This document shows, one piece after another, positions 35,200 through 43,972 of a stretch of 64,000 bases of DNA; the first letter of the stretch is position 1, and every line of letters starts with the position of its first letter. Position numbers and translations under genes: made by a program. Source of the stretch: Arcobacter defluvii (GTDB lineage Bacteria; Campylobacterota; Campylobacteria; Campylobacterales; Arcobacteraceae); NCBI RefSeq assembly GCF_013201725.1, contig NZ_CP053835.1:1860001-1924000 (forward strand). The letters run 5' to 3'. Under the pieces are notes generated by a model, which had not been told where the DNA came from, ran no database searches, and saw only the letters and a program-made list of their open reading frames with translations.

Positions 35200-35627
35200 T
35201 ATTCTACCTCTTTACAAATATTTTCTTCACTTTTACAAACAAAAGTTCCATTTTCAAAAGCAAATAAAACAGAATTTGAAGGTAAATAAAAAGTATAATT
35301 TTTTGATGAAAGTTTTGACCAACTTCCTATCTTTTTTTCAATTGTATCAGTTGATGTAACTGAAAAATCAACTATTTTTGAAAAAAGTTTTTCTGCTTTT
35401 TTATTTATTGAAGCATCATCCAAAGAATCAATTTCATTTGAATTTCCTAAAAGTACATTTTTACTTTTTAGTTTTGTTATTCCGTTTTGAATTAAATATA
35501 TCTCAGATTTCAATGATACTAAACTTGATTTATTATTTATTTGAGTTAATTTGGGAATTGAAAAAGAGATAATTATAGCTATTACTACTATTGCTATAAT
35601 TATTTCTAATAAAGAAAAACTTTTGAT
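35199..35627 (-). CDS. Type IV pilin/pseudopilin-like protein with probable ATC start
   Basis: Coding continues 5' of the first ATG (35513): the frame reads KSFSLLEIIIAIVVIAIIIS, the class III prepilin signature with Glu at position 5 of the mature helix region. No ATG, GTG or TTG lies upstream before the in-frame TAG, but AAGG sits seven bases before an ATC at 35627. That makes a 142-residue protein. It ends one base into priA. A role in DNA uptake or secretion is possible. Confidence 0.6.
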   Translation of the reverse strand: MKSFSLLEIIIAIVVIAIIISFSIPKLTQINNKSSLVSLKSEIYLIQNGITKLKSKNVLLGNSNEIDSLDDASINKKAEKLFSKIVDFSVTSTDTIEKKIGSWSKLSSKNYTFYLPSNSVLFAFENGTFVCKSEENICKEVE

Positions 35628-35628
35628 A

Positions 35629-35838
35629 TTAAAACCTTGCTAGTTTATTTGTAATATCTTCAACATCTTTTTTAAAAAGATGATAATCTTGAGATAATTG
35701 AAGATATGCTATCAATAAATCTTTTGTATCATTATTTTTATTTAAATCTAAATATTTAGTTAATTCTTTGTATATTTTTTCATCAACATTTACAGTATAA
35801 GCCATATTATTTATATGGAATGTAACTTCTTTATTCAC
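35629..35838 (-). CDS. Small protein, possibly ZapA-like (69 aa)
   Basis: MNKEVTFHINNMAYTVNVDE at the N-terminus, then a helical C-terminus (LLIAYLQLSQDYHLFKKDVE). The strand-then-helix layout and length resemble ZapA, an FtsZ-associated protein, but the match is weak. It overlaps the coiled-coil gene upstream by eight bases. Confidence 0.5.
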   Translation of the reverse strand: MNKEVTFHINNMAYTVNVDEKIYKELTKYLDLNKNNDTKDLLIAYLQLSQDYHLFKKDVEDITNKLARF

Positions 35839-36031
35839 TCTTTTGTGCCTTTATCAATGTTAATGTACTATCGATTCTTAAAAACATATCTTGATTATTT
35901 CTAACTAATTCATCATTTTCATTTTTTAACTTCTCAAGTTCCTGAATCAACGAAAGATTCTCTAACTTTAGCTTTTCATAATCATGAATTAATTTATCAA
36001 TTTTATTATTTAATGTTTCTATTATTTCCAT
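35831..36031 (-). CDS. Small coiled-coil protein (66 aa)
   Basis: Nearly the entire protein is a heptad-repeat helix (KLKLENLSLIQELEKLKNEN). ZapB-like proteins look like this, and the pairing with the ZapA-like gene downstream supports a division role by analogy only. Confidence 0.55.
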   Translation of the reverse strand: MEIIETLNNKIDKLIHDYEKLKLENLSLIQELEKLKNENDELVRNNQDMFLRIDSTLTLIKAQKSE

Positions 36032-36078
36032 AAGAAGATTTTATCTAAAATTTCTTATTATTTAAGTTTAAAATATTT

Positions 36079-36495
36079 TTATTGAATCTTTTTTTTCTCA
36101 TTTATGAAAATTTTTGCTACTTCATAAAGCATAGCAACTGATTTTCCCCATTGAGAATAATCATTAACATCGTCTAAATCAATACCAAAACTTATTGATA
36201 TTTTTTCCATCAATTTTTGTTCGTTTATATTAAAACTATGATCTATATGAATCAAAATCATTAATTCTAAAATTACAATTCTTTTACTCGATTCAGATTT
36301 AAAGTCTTTTAAAATATTATCTAAACTAAAATTTTCCATATCAAAAGAATCAAGATTTTCAATTCCCATTTCTGTACAATATTCAGATATTATTTCTTCT
36401 TCTCTTTCCCCAAATTTATTATCAATTCTTGCTAAATAGTGAGCTAATTGCAAGAAAGAAAACTTTTCTTTAGATTGTAACTTCATTAATAACAT
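36079..36495 (-). CDS. TerB-like helical protein
   Basis: 138 residues in two halves, each with an acidic EF-hand-like turn between helices (ARIDNKFGEREEEIISEYC and IHIDHSFNINEQKLMEKIS). That pattern is characteristic of TerB/DjlA N-terminal-like domains. Function unknown. AGGAA lies 11 bases before the ATG. Confidence 0.65.
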   Translation of the reverse strand: MLLMKLQSKEKFSFLQLAHYLARIDNKFGEREEEIISEYCTEMGIENLDSFDMENFSLDNILKDFKSESSKRIVILELMILIHIDHSFNINEQKLMEKISISFGIDLDDVNDYSQWGKSVAMLYEVAKIFINEKKKIQ

Positions 36496-36575
36496 TTATT
36501 CATTTCCTATTTATATATATTTGCATATTATAATAAAAATAAGTTAACAATCAATAAATAATATTTTATATAAAT

Positions 36576-37880
36576 CTAAATAACACAATTCTTTCCAACT
36601 CTTTTTGCTTCATATAAAGAATCATCTGCTCTTGAAATTAAATTGTCAATAGATATATCACCTTTTTGATAGTGCGATACTCCCACACTAATAGTAAAAT
36701 TAAACTCTTTATTTTTATTATACTCATTAATTTTATCAATAATTTTCATTGCAACTTTTCTTGCATCTTCAACATAAGTATTTGGTAATAAAATAACAAA
36801 TTCATCACCTCCTAGTCTTATTATCAAATCATTGTCTCTTATACAATTTTTTGATATTTTAACTAATTCTTTAATCACAATATCACCAATTTCATGTCCA
36901 AAAGTATCATTTATTTTTTTAAAATCATCTAAATCTAATAAGAGTAAAGATAACTCTTTATTTTCTCTTTTTATTATTTTTAAATATTGTTCTGAAAAAT
37001 TATAAAGATACCTTCTGTTGTAAGCACCTGTTAAAGCATCTGTATTAGCTAAACTTTCTTGATAAGCTCTCTTTGTCTCTTCTAAAATCAATTCTTTTGT
37101 TCTGTTATCTAACTCTTTTAGCATTTTTGTGAAATTACAACTTAATCTATCTATTTCAAAAATTCCACAAGATTCTAATTCAATAGATGCATCTTTTTTA
37201 CCAAAAGTTTTCGTTAAATCTACAATTTTAGATAATGGTTGATTTATTTTATAAACAAAATTTTTTGCATTAAAAGAGATATAAAAAAATGAAATTAAAT
37301 AAAATATAACTATTCCAAAAATAAGTATAAACTCCAAATTTCTACAATACTCAACTAAGATATTAATCTCTTTTAAAATCTCTTTTTCATCTATAAAACA
37401 AACTAAATAAAAGGAAGAATTTGATAATTTTTTTGAAAAGATTAAATAGTTTTCATTATCTAATACAATTTTTTCTACGATTTTTTCAGCTAAGATATCT
37501 TTAAAATAATAACTTATTTTGTAAGTATTATTTTTGAAAATATCATCATCTTTTTCTATACCTAAAAGATTTCCTAATTTTGTATTGGTAAATTTTATTT
37601 TTCCTATATTATCAAGAATTATTATTTTACCATTGTATGGATAATTTTTATTTGATAGATATTCTAAAAATTGTTCAGTTTTTATTTTTGATTGGTTATC
37701 AATCATTAAAGATATAAATGTTTCAAGATTACTTAAAATCAAATCTTTACTTTTATTTACTATATTTTTATTGACTATAAAATAAAAAGATATTAAAAAT
37801 AATCCAATAAAAAATACTGATATAAAAGATGTTTTTAAATACTTTCTATAAAGTAACCTTTCTAATGTAATTTTTTTCAT
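36576..37880 (-). CDS. Diguanylate cyclase with periplasmic sensor region
   Basis: 434 residues: TM1 (about 15-35), a periplasmic sensor of about 140 residues, TM2 (about 185-207), a HAMP-like linker and a C-terminal GGDEF domain with intact RLGGDEFVILL. It should make cyclic di-GMP from GTP. The inner ATG (37880) is chosen because AAAGG lies eight bases before it; an in-frame ATG at 37895 is also possible. Confidence 0.85.
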   Translation of the reverse strand: MKKITLERLLYRKYLKTSFISVFFIGLFLISFYFIVNKNIVNKSKDLILSNLETFISLMIDNQSKIKTEQFLEYLSNKNYPYNGKIIILDNIGKIKFTNTKLGNLLGIEKDDDIFKNNTYKISYYFKDILAEKIVEKIVLDNENYLIFSKKLSNSSFYLVCFIDEKEILKEINILVEYCRNLEFILIFGIVIFYLISFFYISFNAKNFVYKINQPLSKIVDLTKTFGKKDASIELESCGIFEIDRLSCNFTKMLKELDNRTKELILEETKRAYQESLANTDALTGAYNRRYLYNFSEQYLKIIKRENKELSLLLLDLDDFKKINDTFGHEIGDIVIKELVKISKNCIRDNDLIIRLGGDEFVILLPNTYVEDARKVAMKIIDKINEYNKNKEFNFTISVGVSHYQKGDISIDNLISRADDSLYEAKRVGKNCVI

Positions 37881-37973
37881 TTTAAAGCCTTTCATATAGA
37901 CTCAATGAAAAAATAATATCACAAATTTAGAGAAAAAGCTAATAAATCATAAAACAGAATAAAAAATAATCTT

Positions 37974-38315
37974 TTATTCCATTTCTAAACTCATCAAAAA
38001 CATATCCTCGCCATCTGTTACTTTTATATTTACACTTTGACATTTGGGGCAAGAAAACTCATGTTTTTCTAAAGTTGATTTTGTATTACAATCAAGGCAT
38101 AAAATCTCTATTTTTTGAACATTTATCAAAAACTGAGCATCATGGCAGACGGTTTGTTCTTTAAAAGTATCAAAGGCAGTTTGAAGTAAATCAGGCTCAA
38201 CTCCACTTAAAACTCCAATCTTTACTACTACTTTTGTAACTTTTTTTGCGTCATTTGCCTTTACGTGTTCTTCACAACTTTCTAATAATGATTGAACTAT
38301 ACTATATTCATGCAC
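37974..38315 (-). CDS. hypA: Hydrogenase nickel incorporation protein HypA
   Basis: 113 residues. The frame extends to 38321, but the GTG at 38315 is chosen: it gives the required N-terminus MHEYSIVQSLL, whose His2 is a nickel ligand, it overlaps the hypE stop as TAGTG, and AAGGA lies seven bases before it. The zinc site is CLDC ... CPKC (about residues 72-93). HypA with HypB delivers nickel to the hydrogenase large subunit. Confidence 0.92.
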   Translation of the reverse strand: MHEYSIVQSLLESCEEHVKANDAKKVTKVVVKIGVLSGVEPDLLQTAFDTFKEQTVCHDAQFLINVQKIEILCLDCNTKSTLEKHEFSCPKCQSVNIKVTDGEDMFLMSLEME

Positions 38316-39313
38316 TAGCAAATCCTTGGAAGAAGTTCACCAGTTGGTGTATCTAAAAATCTTTTTGTACCCCAAGAACTATTTAAAATAACTTTTTGTG
38401 GATATTGAGAAGTTACTTTTCCTATGATACAAGCATTTGAAGCCTCAGGAAAGTTGTGTAAAACCTCTATTGCACGTGCTACATCATCTTTTGATATTGC
38501 AAGTACAAATGTTCCCTCATTTGCTAGATTTGTAGCTTCAAACCCTAGCATTTCACAAATTCCCTTAACCTCATCGCTAACTGGAATATTTTCTTCTTCT
38601 ACTTCAATACAAATATTTGATTGTTTTGCCCACTCGTTTAACACTGCACTCACTCCTCCTCTTGTAGCATCTCTAAGAGCTGTAATTTTAACTCCACTAT
38701 CAATAAGTGCTTTTACTTGAGGATATAAAGAGTTACAATCACTTTTTAAGTTTGAGTGCATATCCATACCTTCTCGCGCAGTAAAGATTGTAGCACCGTG
38801 AGCTCCAATATCCCTGCTTACAAGTATCAGGTCATCTTGTGTGATACTATTTGAGCTAATTCCACTATAAAGTATCTCTCCAATTCCAGTTGTATTTATA
38901 AAAATTTTATCAACTGCACCACGTGGTACTACCTTTGTATCTCCACTTACAATAATCGCTTCATTTTTAGCTAACTCTTCTTTCATAGAGTTTACTATGA
39001 CTTCAAGTTGTTCTACTTCAAAGCCCTCTTCTATGATAACTGAACAAGTAAGATATTTTGGCTTTGCACCCATCATGGCTAAGTCATTGCAAGTTCCACA
39101 AATAGCAAGTTTTCCTATATTTGCTCCATTAAAAAAAAGTGGACTAACTGTAAAACTATCTGTACTAAAAGCAAGTTTTCCATTTTCTATGATAGCTGCA
39201 TCTTCACTTTTTTCTAATATCTCATTTTTAAAAGCATTGTAAAATACCTTTGTTATTAGTTCATTGTTTTCAGCTCCACCATTTCCTTGGGCTAATGTAA
39301 TTGTTTTTGTCAT
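38315..39313 (-). CDS. hypE: Carbamoyl dehydratase HypE
   Basis: 332 residues of the PurM-like fold with LRDATRGGVSAVLNEWA and the C-terminal tail PRIC, whose terminal cysteine carries the thiocarbamate that is dehydrated to thiocyanate for the CN ligands of the [NiFe] centre. The start is directly after the MazG-like stop. Confidence 0.95.
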   Translation of the reverse strand: MTKTITLAQGNGGAENNELITKVFYNAFKNEILEKSEDAAIIENGKLAFSTDSFTVSPLFFNGANIGKLAICGTCNDLAMMGAKPKYLTCSVIIEEGFEVEQLEVIVNSMKEELAKNEAIIVSGDTKVVPRGAVDKIFINTTGIGEILYSGISSNSITQDDLILVSRDIGAHGATIFTAREGMDMHSNLKSDCNSLYPQVKALIDSGVKITALRDATRGGVSAVLNEWAKQSNICIEVEEENIPVSDEVKGICEMLGFEATNLANEGTFVLAISKDDVARAIEVLHNFPEASNACIIGKVTSQYPQKVILNSSWGTKRFLDTPTGELLPRIC

Positions 39314-39670
39314 TTATCTGTTTTCCCTACTCTTACTATATTTTTTGCTTCCACCTTGTGATGTTTCTGCTGGATATTTAGCTTCATTTTTTGTCATCTT
39401 ATTTAATATAGCTTCTTCAAGATTTATATCAAGCTTCATACAAATTCTTATAAGATAAATAGCAATATCTGCAACCTCTTCTTTTGTATGTTCTTTTACA
39501 TCATCAGGTAAGTTTATTGACTCTTCAAAGTTTAACCATTGGAATATTTCATTTAACTCTCCAACTTCTCCACTTAAAGCCATAACTAGATTTTTTGGAT
39601 TGTGAAATTCATCCCAATTTCTATCATCACTAAATTTTTGTATTCTATGTTTTATTTTTTCTATGTTCAT
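39314..39670 (-). CDS. MazG-like nucleotide pyrophosphohydrolase
   Basis: 118 residues with the all-alpha NTP-PPase motifs GEVGELNEIFQW (EExxE-like) and KEEVADIAIYL. Such proteins hydrolyse nucleotide triphosphates, often non-canonical ones. It is inserted between hypD and hypE with no obvious link to hydrogenase. Confidence 0.85.
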   Translation of the reverse strand: MNIEKIKHRIQKFSDDRNWDEFHNPKNLVMALSGEVGELNEIFQWLNFEESINLPDDVKEHTKEEVADIAIYLIRICMKLDINLEEAILNKMTKNEAKYPAETSQGGSKKYSKSRENR

Positions 39671-39690
39671 ATTTTAAATTCCTATATTTC

Positions 39691-41127
39691 CTAGACATTA
39701 TCTAAAATTTTTATTGCTTTATCAAAATTTTTTTTCATCACTTCTATTCTATATAAAATTATAATAACAGAACTTATCGTATTTGATATTATTCTTCTTT
39801 GTCCATCTTCACCCCAAAAGAACTTATTCATATCAATATTATAATGTGCTAAATAATTTCTTGTACTATAATAAATAGCTAAATATTTTTCTAAAGATAT
39901 TTCTGGTCTAAAACAAATTTCATTTAATTGAAACATACTATTTAATATATTTGATTGAATTCTATAGTTGCTCCACTTGATTCTTTTTAAAATATAAATT
40001 CTCTCATCTTTTTCAATTAAGTTATCTAATAACTTTAAAAGTTCATTTCCATTTGAATATTCTTTCTCTTTTATTCTAAAATTCTGAAAAAGAGTACTAT
40101 CTTTTGCTAATTTCTCTAAACACATATCAAATTGTTTAATTGATATATAATTTTTAATAACTTCTTCAACACTTAATACAATACTTCTTGTTATAGCACC
40201 CATTGTATGTTCATTCATTTTATTAGCATTAAGTCTGTTATCAAGTTCTATACAAGAAAAAAGAATATCCTTATGCTTATCATTTTTTGTAAGTATTGAC
40301 ATAAAATCATTTATATCAATATTACTATTAAATAATTTATTTATCTTCGTTAAATATAATTCAAAATGATTTTTACTCTCTTCTACATACAGAGGTTTAT
40401 AAATATATATTTCATGTAAAACTGAATAAGTACCTCTCATATACTTATAGACTTCTTCATATATTTCTTTTAAAGAAATTTCTTTATCAAGTAAAAGTAC
40501 AATTGTTTCTTGTATATAAACTTCTATATTCCACATAAGTTTATATTTTTCATTATCCTTTAATTCTTGATGAAATCTATATAAGAAATTTAAATATTCA
40601 TATAACTCTTTAGTTTCATATTCTGATTTTTTCAAATACTCTAATAAACTATCATGTAAAGAATTTTCTATATCAGAAACTTTTCCCAATTCTTTAAAAT
40701 TGATATAATTTCTTACATTTCTTATAATATAATTTTTGTATCTTATTTCTGCAATATATTTAAAATACTCTAAATATTTATAAAATTCTTTTTCATTAAT
40801 AAATCGTACTTTTTCTTTTTTTATACTAATGAGAAACAACAACCATTCAGGATATACAAGATGTTCAGTTGAATTAGCATTTGACTTATAAATATTTGAT
40901 AAAATCATATTATTAATTTCATCAAATTCATATTTATAATTATTAATTACAAATAAATCTTGATGTATATATAACTTATGTTCTTCTATCATCTCTTTAA
41001 TATCGTCATCATAATTATCATTTAGTTTATTTAATTTGTAATATTTTTTTAATTTTTTTTCATCAAAAAAAATTTTTGAATTAAGTATTTTAAATTCGCT
41101 ATTCAATTCTATTTCAAATAAACTCAC
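39691..41127 (-). CDS. Unrecognised 478-residue protein with HEPN-like RX4H motif
   Basis: No family is recognised. The protein is almost wholly helical by composition. Near residue 432 it carries RNYLAHYN, the R-X4-H pattern of HEPN RNases, followed by a helix (ISNTISSVIIILYRIEV), as in C-terminal HEPN domains of defence proteins. It has no signal peptide. It lies between hypD and the MazG-like gene, only about 20 bases from each, so it is read with the operon. Confidence 0.7.
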   Translation of the reverse strand: MSLFEIELNSEFKILNSKIFFDEKKLKKYYKLNKLNDNYDDDIKEMIEEHKLYIHQDLFVINNYKYEFDEINNMILSNIYKSNANSTEHLVYPEWLLFLISIKKEKVRFINEKEFYKYLEYFKYIAEIRYKNYIIRNVRNYINFKELGKVSDIENSLHDSLLEYLKKSEYETKELYEYLNFLYRFHQELKDNEKYKLMWNIEVYIQETIVLLLDKEISLKEIYEEVYKYMRGTYSVLHEIYIYKPLYVEESKNHFELYLTKINKLFNSNIDINDFMSILTKNDKHKDILFSCIELDNRLNANKMNEHTMGAITRSIVLSVEEVIKNYISIKQFDMCLEKLAKDSTLFQNFRIKEKEYSNGNELLKLLDNLIEKDERIYILKRIKWSNYRIQSNILNSMFQLNEICFRPEISLEKYLAIYYSTRNYLAHYNIDMNKFFWGEDGQRRIISNTISSVIIILYRIEVMKKNFDKAIKILDNV

Positions 41128-41145
41128 TGTTTTGTTCTCTTTTTT

Positions 41146-42273
41146 TTAATTTATCAAATTCCCATATTTATAATAAGCACTACAAGCACCTTCACTACTA
41201 ACCATACAAGAGCCAACTGGGTTTGTTGGAGTACATACATTTCCAAAGATTTTACAATCAGTTGGTTTTGCAACTCCCATTAAAATCTCAGGGCATTTAC
41301 AAGCTTTATTCTCTTTTACTTCGCTAGTTGGTAATATATCTTTATAAACTATTTTTGCATTATATTTACTATATTCATCTTTTAGTTCATAACCACTTTC
41401 TTCTACCTCACCCACTCCTCTAAATTTGAAAGGAACTTTTTTGAAGTATTTATTTATAAGCTCTTGTGCTTTTAGATTTCCCTCATAAGAAACAAGTCTT
41501 TTATACTCTACTTCTAAATTGGCTCTTTTTTCTTTAAACTGTTTTACTATCATAGAGATACTTTGCATCACATCTACTGGTTCAAATCCACTTACAACAA
41601 CTGGTTTATTATAATCCCTTGGAAACTCTTCATATATTTTACTTCCACTTATTACGCTAACATGTGATGGTCCTAAAAAAGCATTTATCTTACAATCACT
41701 ATTTTGTACTAATACACGCATAACTTCAGGAACTGTTATATGATTTATATGAAAAAGAATATTTTTTATATCTTGTTTTATAACTTGTTCTAGTAAAGCA
41801 CAAGTCATTGGAGTTGTTGTTTCAAAACCAATTGCAAAAAATACTACTGTTTTATCTTGATTTTCATCTGCAATTTTAAGACAATCCATAGGAGAATAAA
41901 CAAATCTTACATCAGCACCTTCACTTCTTGCCTTTTGTAAACTTCCCTTACTCCCTGGAACTTTTATCATATCTCCAAGTGTTACAAGTATTACATCTTT
42001 TTGAAGGCTCAACTCATAAGCACTATCTATTCTATCTTTTGGCATAACACAAACAGGACATCCTGGACCATGGATAAAGTTTATTTTTTTGTTTATTAGT
42101 TGTGGTATTCCATACTTCATAATAGTATGTGTATGTCCTCCACAAACTTCCATGATATTTATAGTTCCATCATAATCTTTTAAATCTTCATCAATGATTT
42201 GTTTAAATGCTTTTATAGTTTTAGCATCTCTAAAACCATCGTATAAATCTTTTAATTGTAATTCTTTTTCCAT
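41146..42273 (-). CDS. hypD: Hydrogenase maturation protein HypD
   Basis: 375 residues with the motifs CGGHTHTI (about 50-57) and GPGCPVC (about 78-84), and the C-terminal [4Fe-4S] cysteines (CKCPEILMG ... CKIFGNVCTP). HypD and HypC assemble the Fe(CN)2CO moiety. The ATG at 42273, four bases after the hypC stop, is used; a TTG at 42309 would extend the frame into hypC. Confidence 0.93.
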   Translation of the reverse strand: MEKELQLKDLYDGFRDAKTIKAFKQIIDEDLKDYDGTINIMEVCGGHTHTIMKYGIPQLINKKINFIHGPGCPVCVMPKDRIDSAYELSLQKDVILVTLGDMIKVPGSKGSLQKARSEGADVRFVYSPMDCLKIADENQDKTVVFFAIGFETTTPMTCALLEQVIKQDIKNILFHINHITVPEVMRVLVQNSDCKINAFLGPSHVSVISGSKIYEEFPRDYNKPVVVSGFEPVDVMQSISMIVKQFKEKRANLEVEYKRLVSYEGNLKAQELINKYFKKVPFKFRGVGEVEESGYELKDEYSKYNAKIVYKDILPTSEVKENKACKCPEILMGVAKPTDCKIFGNVCTPTNPVGSCMVSSEGACSAYYKYGNLIN

Positions 42274-42277
42274 GATA

Positions 42278-42559
42278 TTATCTATTTGGGCAATTTTCAG
42301 CTTCTTCAATAGTTGCTAAGCGATCATTTTCTTCCATCTTATCTATGATTTCTTGATAGACTTTTAAAGATTCTAAAGCATCCTCTTCATCTATTTTATT
42401 CATTGCAAAACCAATATGAATTAAAACATAATCTCCAATTTTTACATCTTGGTCTATTAAGTCTAAACTAGCACTTCTTTCAACTCCCATAGTATCAACT
42501 ACGCAAGTGTTCATTTCTGTATCTATACTTTTAATTTTTGAAGGTATTGATAAACACAT
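42278..42559 (-). CDS. hypC: Hydrogenase assembly chaperone HypC/HupF
   Basis: 93 residues beginning MCLSIPSKIKSID; the N-terminal Cys2 is the essential ligand. Follows hypB after six bases. Confidence 0.95.
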   Translation of the reverse strand: MCLSIPSKIKSIDTEMNTCVVDTMGVERSASLDLIDQDVKIGDYVLIHIGFAMNKIDEEDALESLKVYQEIIDKMEENDRLATIEEAENCPNR

Positions 42560-42565
42560 ATACTT

Positions 42566-43339
42566 CTATCTCATCTTTCTTTTGAAATTAATCCAATCAA
42601 TTACATTTTGAAGTGATTGTTTATCTTTGATATTTACTTCTAAAATATCTACATTTGGTTTTAGTTTTCTAGCTTCCATTTTCTCTTTTTCAATATCATA
42701 ATCAAAATATGGAAGTAAATCTGTTTTTGTAATAAGTATTAAATCAGCACTTCTAAACATAACTGGATATTTTGCTATTTTATCTTCTCCTTCAGGAACT
42801 GAAACAAGAACGATATTTAAGTGAGTTCCCACATCATAAGATGCTGGACATACTAGATTTCCTACATTTTCCACAAAACAAACATCAATACCATCTAAAG
42901 AGATATCATGTAAACCTTTATGAACCATAAACGCATCTAAATGACATGCACTTCCTGTTTGTATTTGAACAGCATTTATTCCTTTTGCTTTTAATCTATC
43001 TGCATCCCTTGAAGTTTCTAAATCACCTTCAACTACTGCAAATTTAAAATCTACCATATCAGCAATATTTTCTAAAAGCGTAGTTTTTCCACTTCCAGGA
43101 CTACTCATTAAGTTTATTCCTAAAACTTTATGATTATCAAAATGAGCTCTATTGTGAGCTGCTTCGTGGTCATTTTTATCTAAGATTTTTTGAATAACTG
43201 AGATTGTTTTTGCATCATTTAATTGAGGATTATGATGAAGTGTTTCGTGAGCTGCTTGGTGAGATGCACTATGTTCATGTGAATGATGTTCATGATGATG
43301 TTCTTGTCCTGCTATTGTACAACCGCAATCTTTACACAT
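42566..43339 (-). CDS. hypB: Hydrogenase nickel incorporation GTPase HypB
   Basis: 257 residues. N-terminal metal motif MCKDCGCTI and a His-rich stretch (HHHEHHSHEHSASHQAAHE) for nickel storage, then the GTPase with P-loop SSPGSGKTTLLE (about 82-93), D-switch and TKTDLLPY. It is first in the operon hypB-C-D-X-Y-E-A. Confidence 0.95.
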   Translation of the reverse strand: MCKDCGCTIAGQEHHHEHHSHEHSASHQAAHETLHHNPQLNDAKTISVIQKILDKNDHEAAHNRAHFDNHKVLGINLMSSPGSGKTTLLENIADMVDFKFAVVEGDLETSRDADRLKAKGINAVQIQTGSACHLDAFMVHKGLHDISLDGIDVCFVENVGNLVCPASYDVGTHLNIVLVSVPEGEDKIAKYPVMFRSADLILITKTDLLPYFDYDIEKEKMEARKLKPNVDILEVNIKDKQSLQNVIDWINFKRKMR

Positions 43340-43355
43340 ATATTTTTCCTTTTTG

Positions 43356-43409
43356 TTTAAACTATTTTTGGTGAATATTTATTCATTTTAAATAGTTTAA
43401 CTCAAAAAG
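43356..43409 (-). terminator. Interrupted inverted repeat between the NifX-like gene and hypB
   Basis: GTTTAAACTATTT and TAAATAGTTTAAC form the outer stem around GAATATTTATTC. On the minus strand it follows the NifX-like gene and precedes hypB, so it may end the former transcript. Confidence 0.5.
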
Positions 43410-43462
43410 TCTAAATATCATATAACAATATTAAATCACTTATATATATTTAGAACAAGTTT

Positions 43463-43855
43463 TTAAATAAATTGTGCTGATGTTTCTTTTAAAATAGTAT
43501 TTACATCATTTGCTTCACCATTATATTTAACAAGTTTTATACCTTGAGAAGTAAAAGAGTTTGCTGTATTTTTACATGCTTTTTTAACAACTATATAATT
43601 GCACTCTTTTAGTGCTATCCCCATTTTATTGTGTTCTTTTATATGTTCTTCATCATCATGAGCATGCTCACAAGCATGATCTTCTTCTGCATGGTCATGA
43701 TCCAAATCAGTTCTTGGGTTTGTTATTATAGAATTTAACTTAAATGATTTAAATATTCCTGAACCTAATAAATCATATATAGCAAATTTTGGAGTATGTC
43801 CTGCATTATTAAAAAATGTCAAACTTTCATCTTTTACTGGAATTGCTATTTTCAT
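43463..43855 (-). CDS. NifX/NifB-like metallocluster-binding protein with His-rich insert
   Basis: 130 residues of the dinitrogenase iron-molybdenum cofactor family (MKIAIPVKDESLTFFNNAGH at the start, NSFTSQGIKLVKYNG near the end). A His/Asp/Glu-rich insert (HDHAEEDHACEHAHDDEEH) replaces a loop at about 51-72. Position next to hypB suggests metal handling for hydrogenase rather than nitrogenase; no nif genes are visible. Confidence 0.75.
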   Translation of the reverse strand: MKIAIPVKDESLTFFNNAGHTPKFAIYDLLGSGIFKSFKLNSIITNPRTDLDHDHAEEDHACEHAHDDEEHIKEHNKMGIALKECNYIVVKKACKNTANSFTSQGIKLVKYNGEANDVNTILKETSAQFI

Positions 43856-43972
43856 TTTTGTACCACCTTATTTTTGTTTAAATATATCTTACCTTAATAT
43901 TTAGATAATGCAATTATCACTCCATATAAAAATTTTATTATTTAATAATACAAAAATGATAAAATACTTCTT

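Noticed and set aside
43463-43855. Nitrogenase cofactor protein
   Set aside because: No nif genes are present; the His-rich insert and hypB next door point to hydrogenase-related metal handling.
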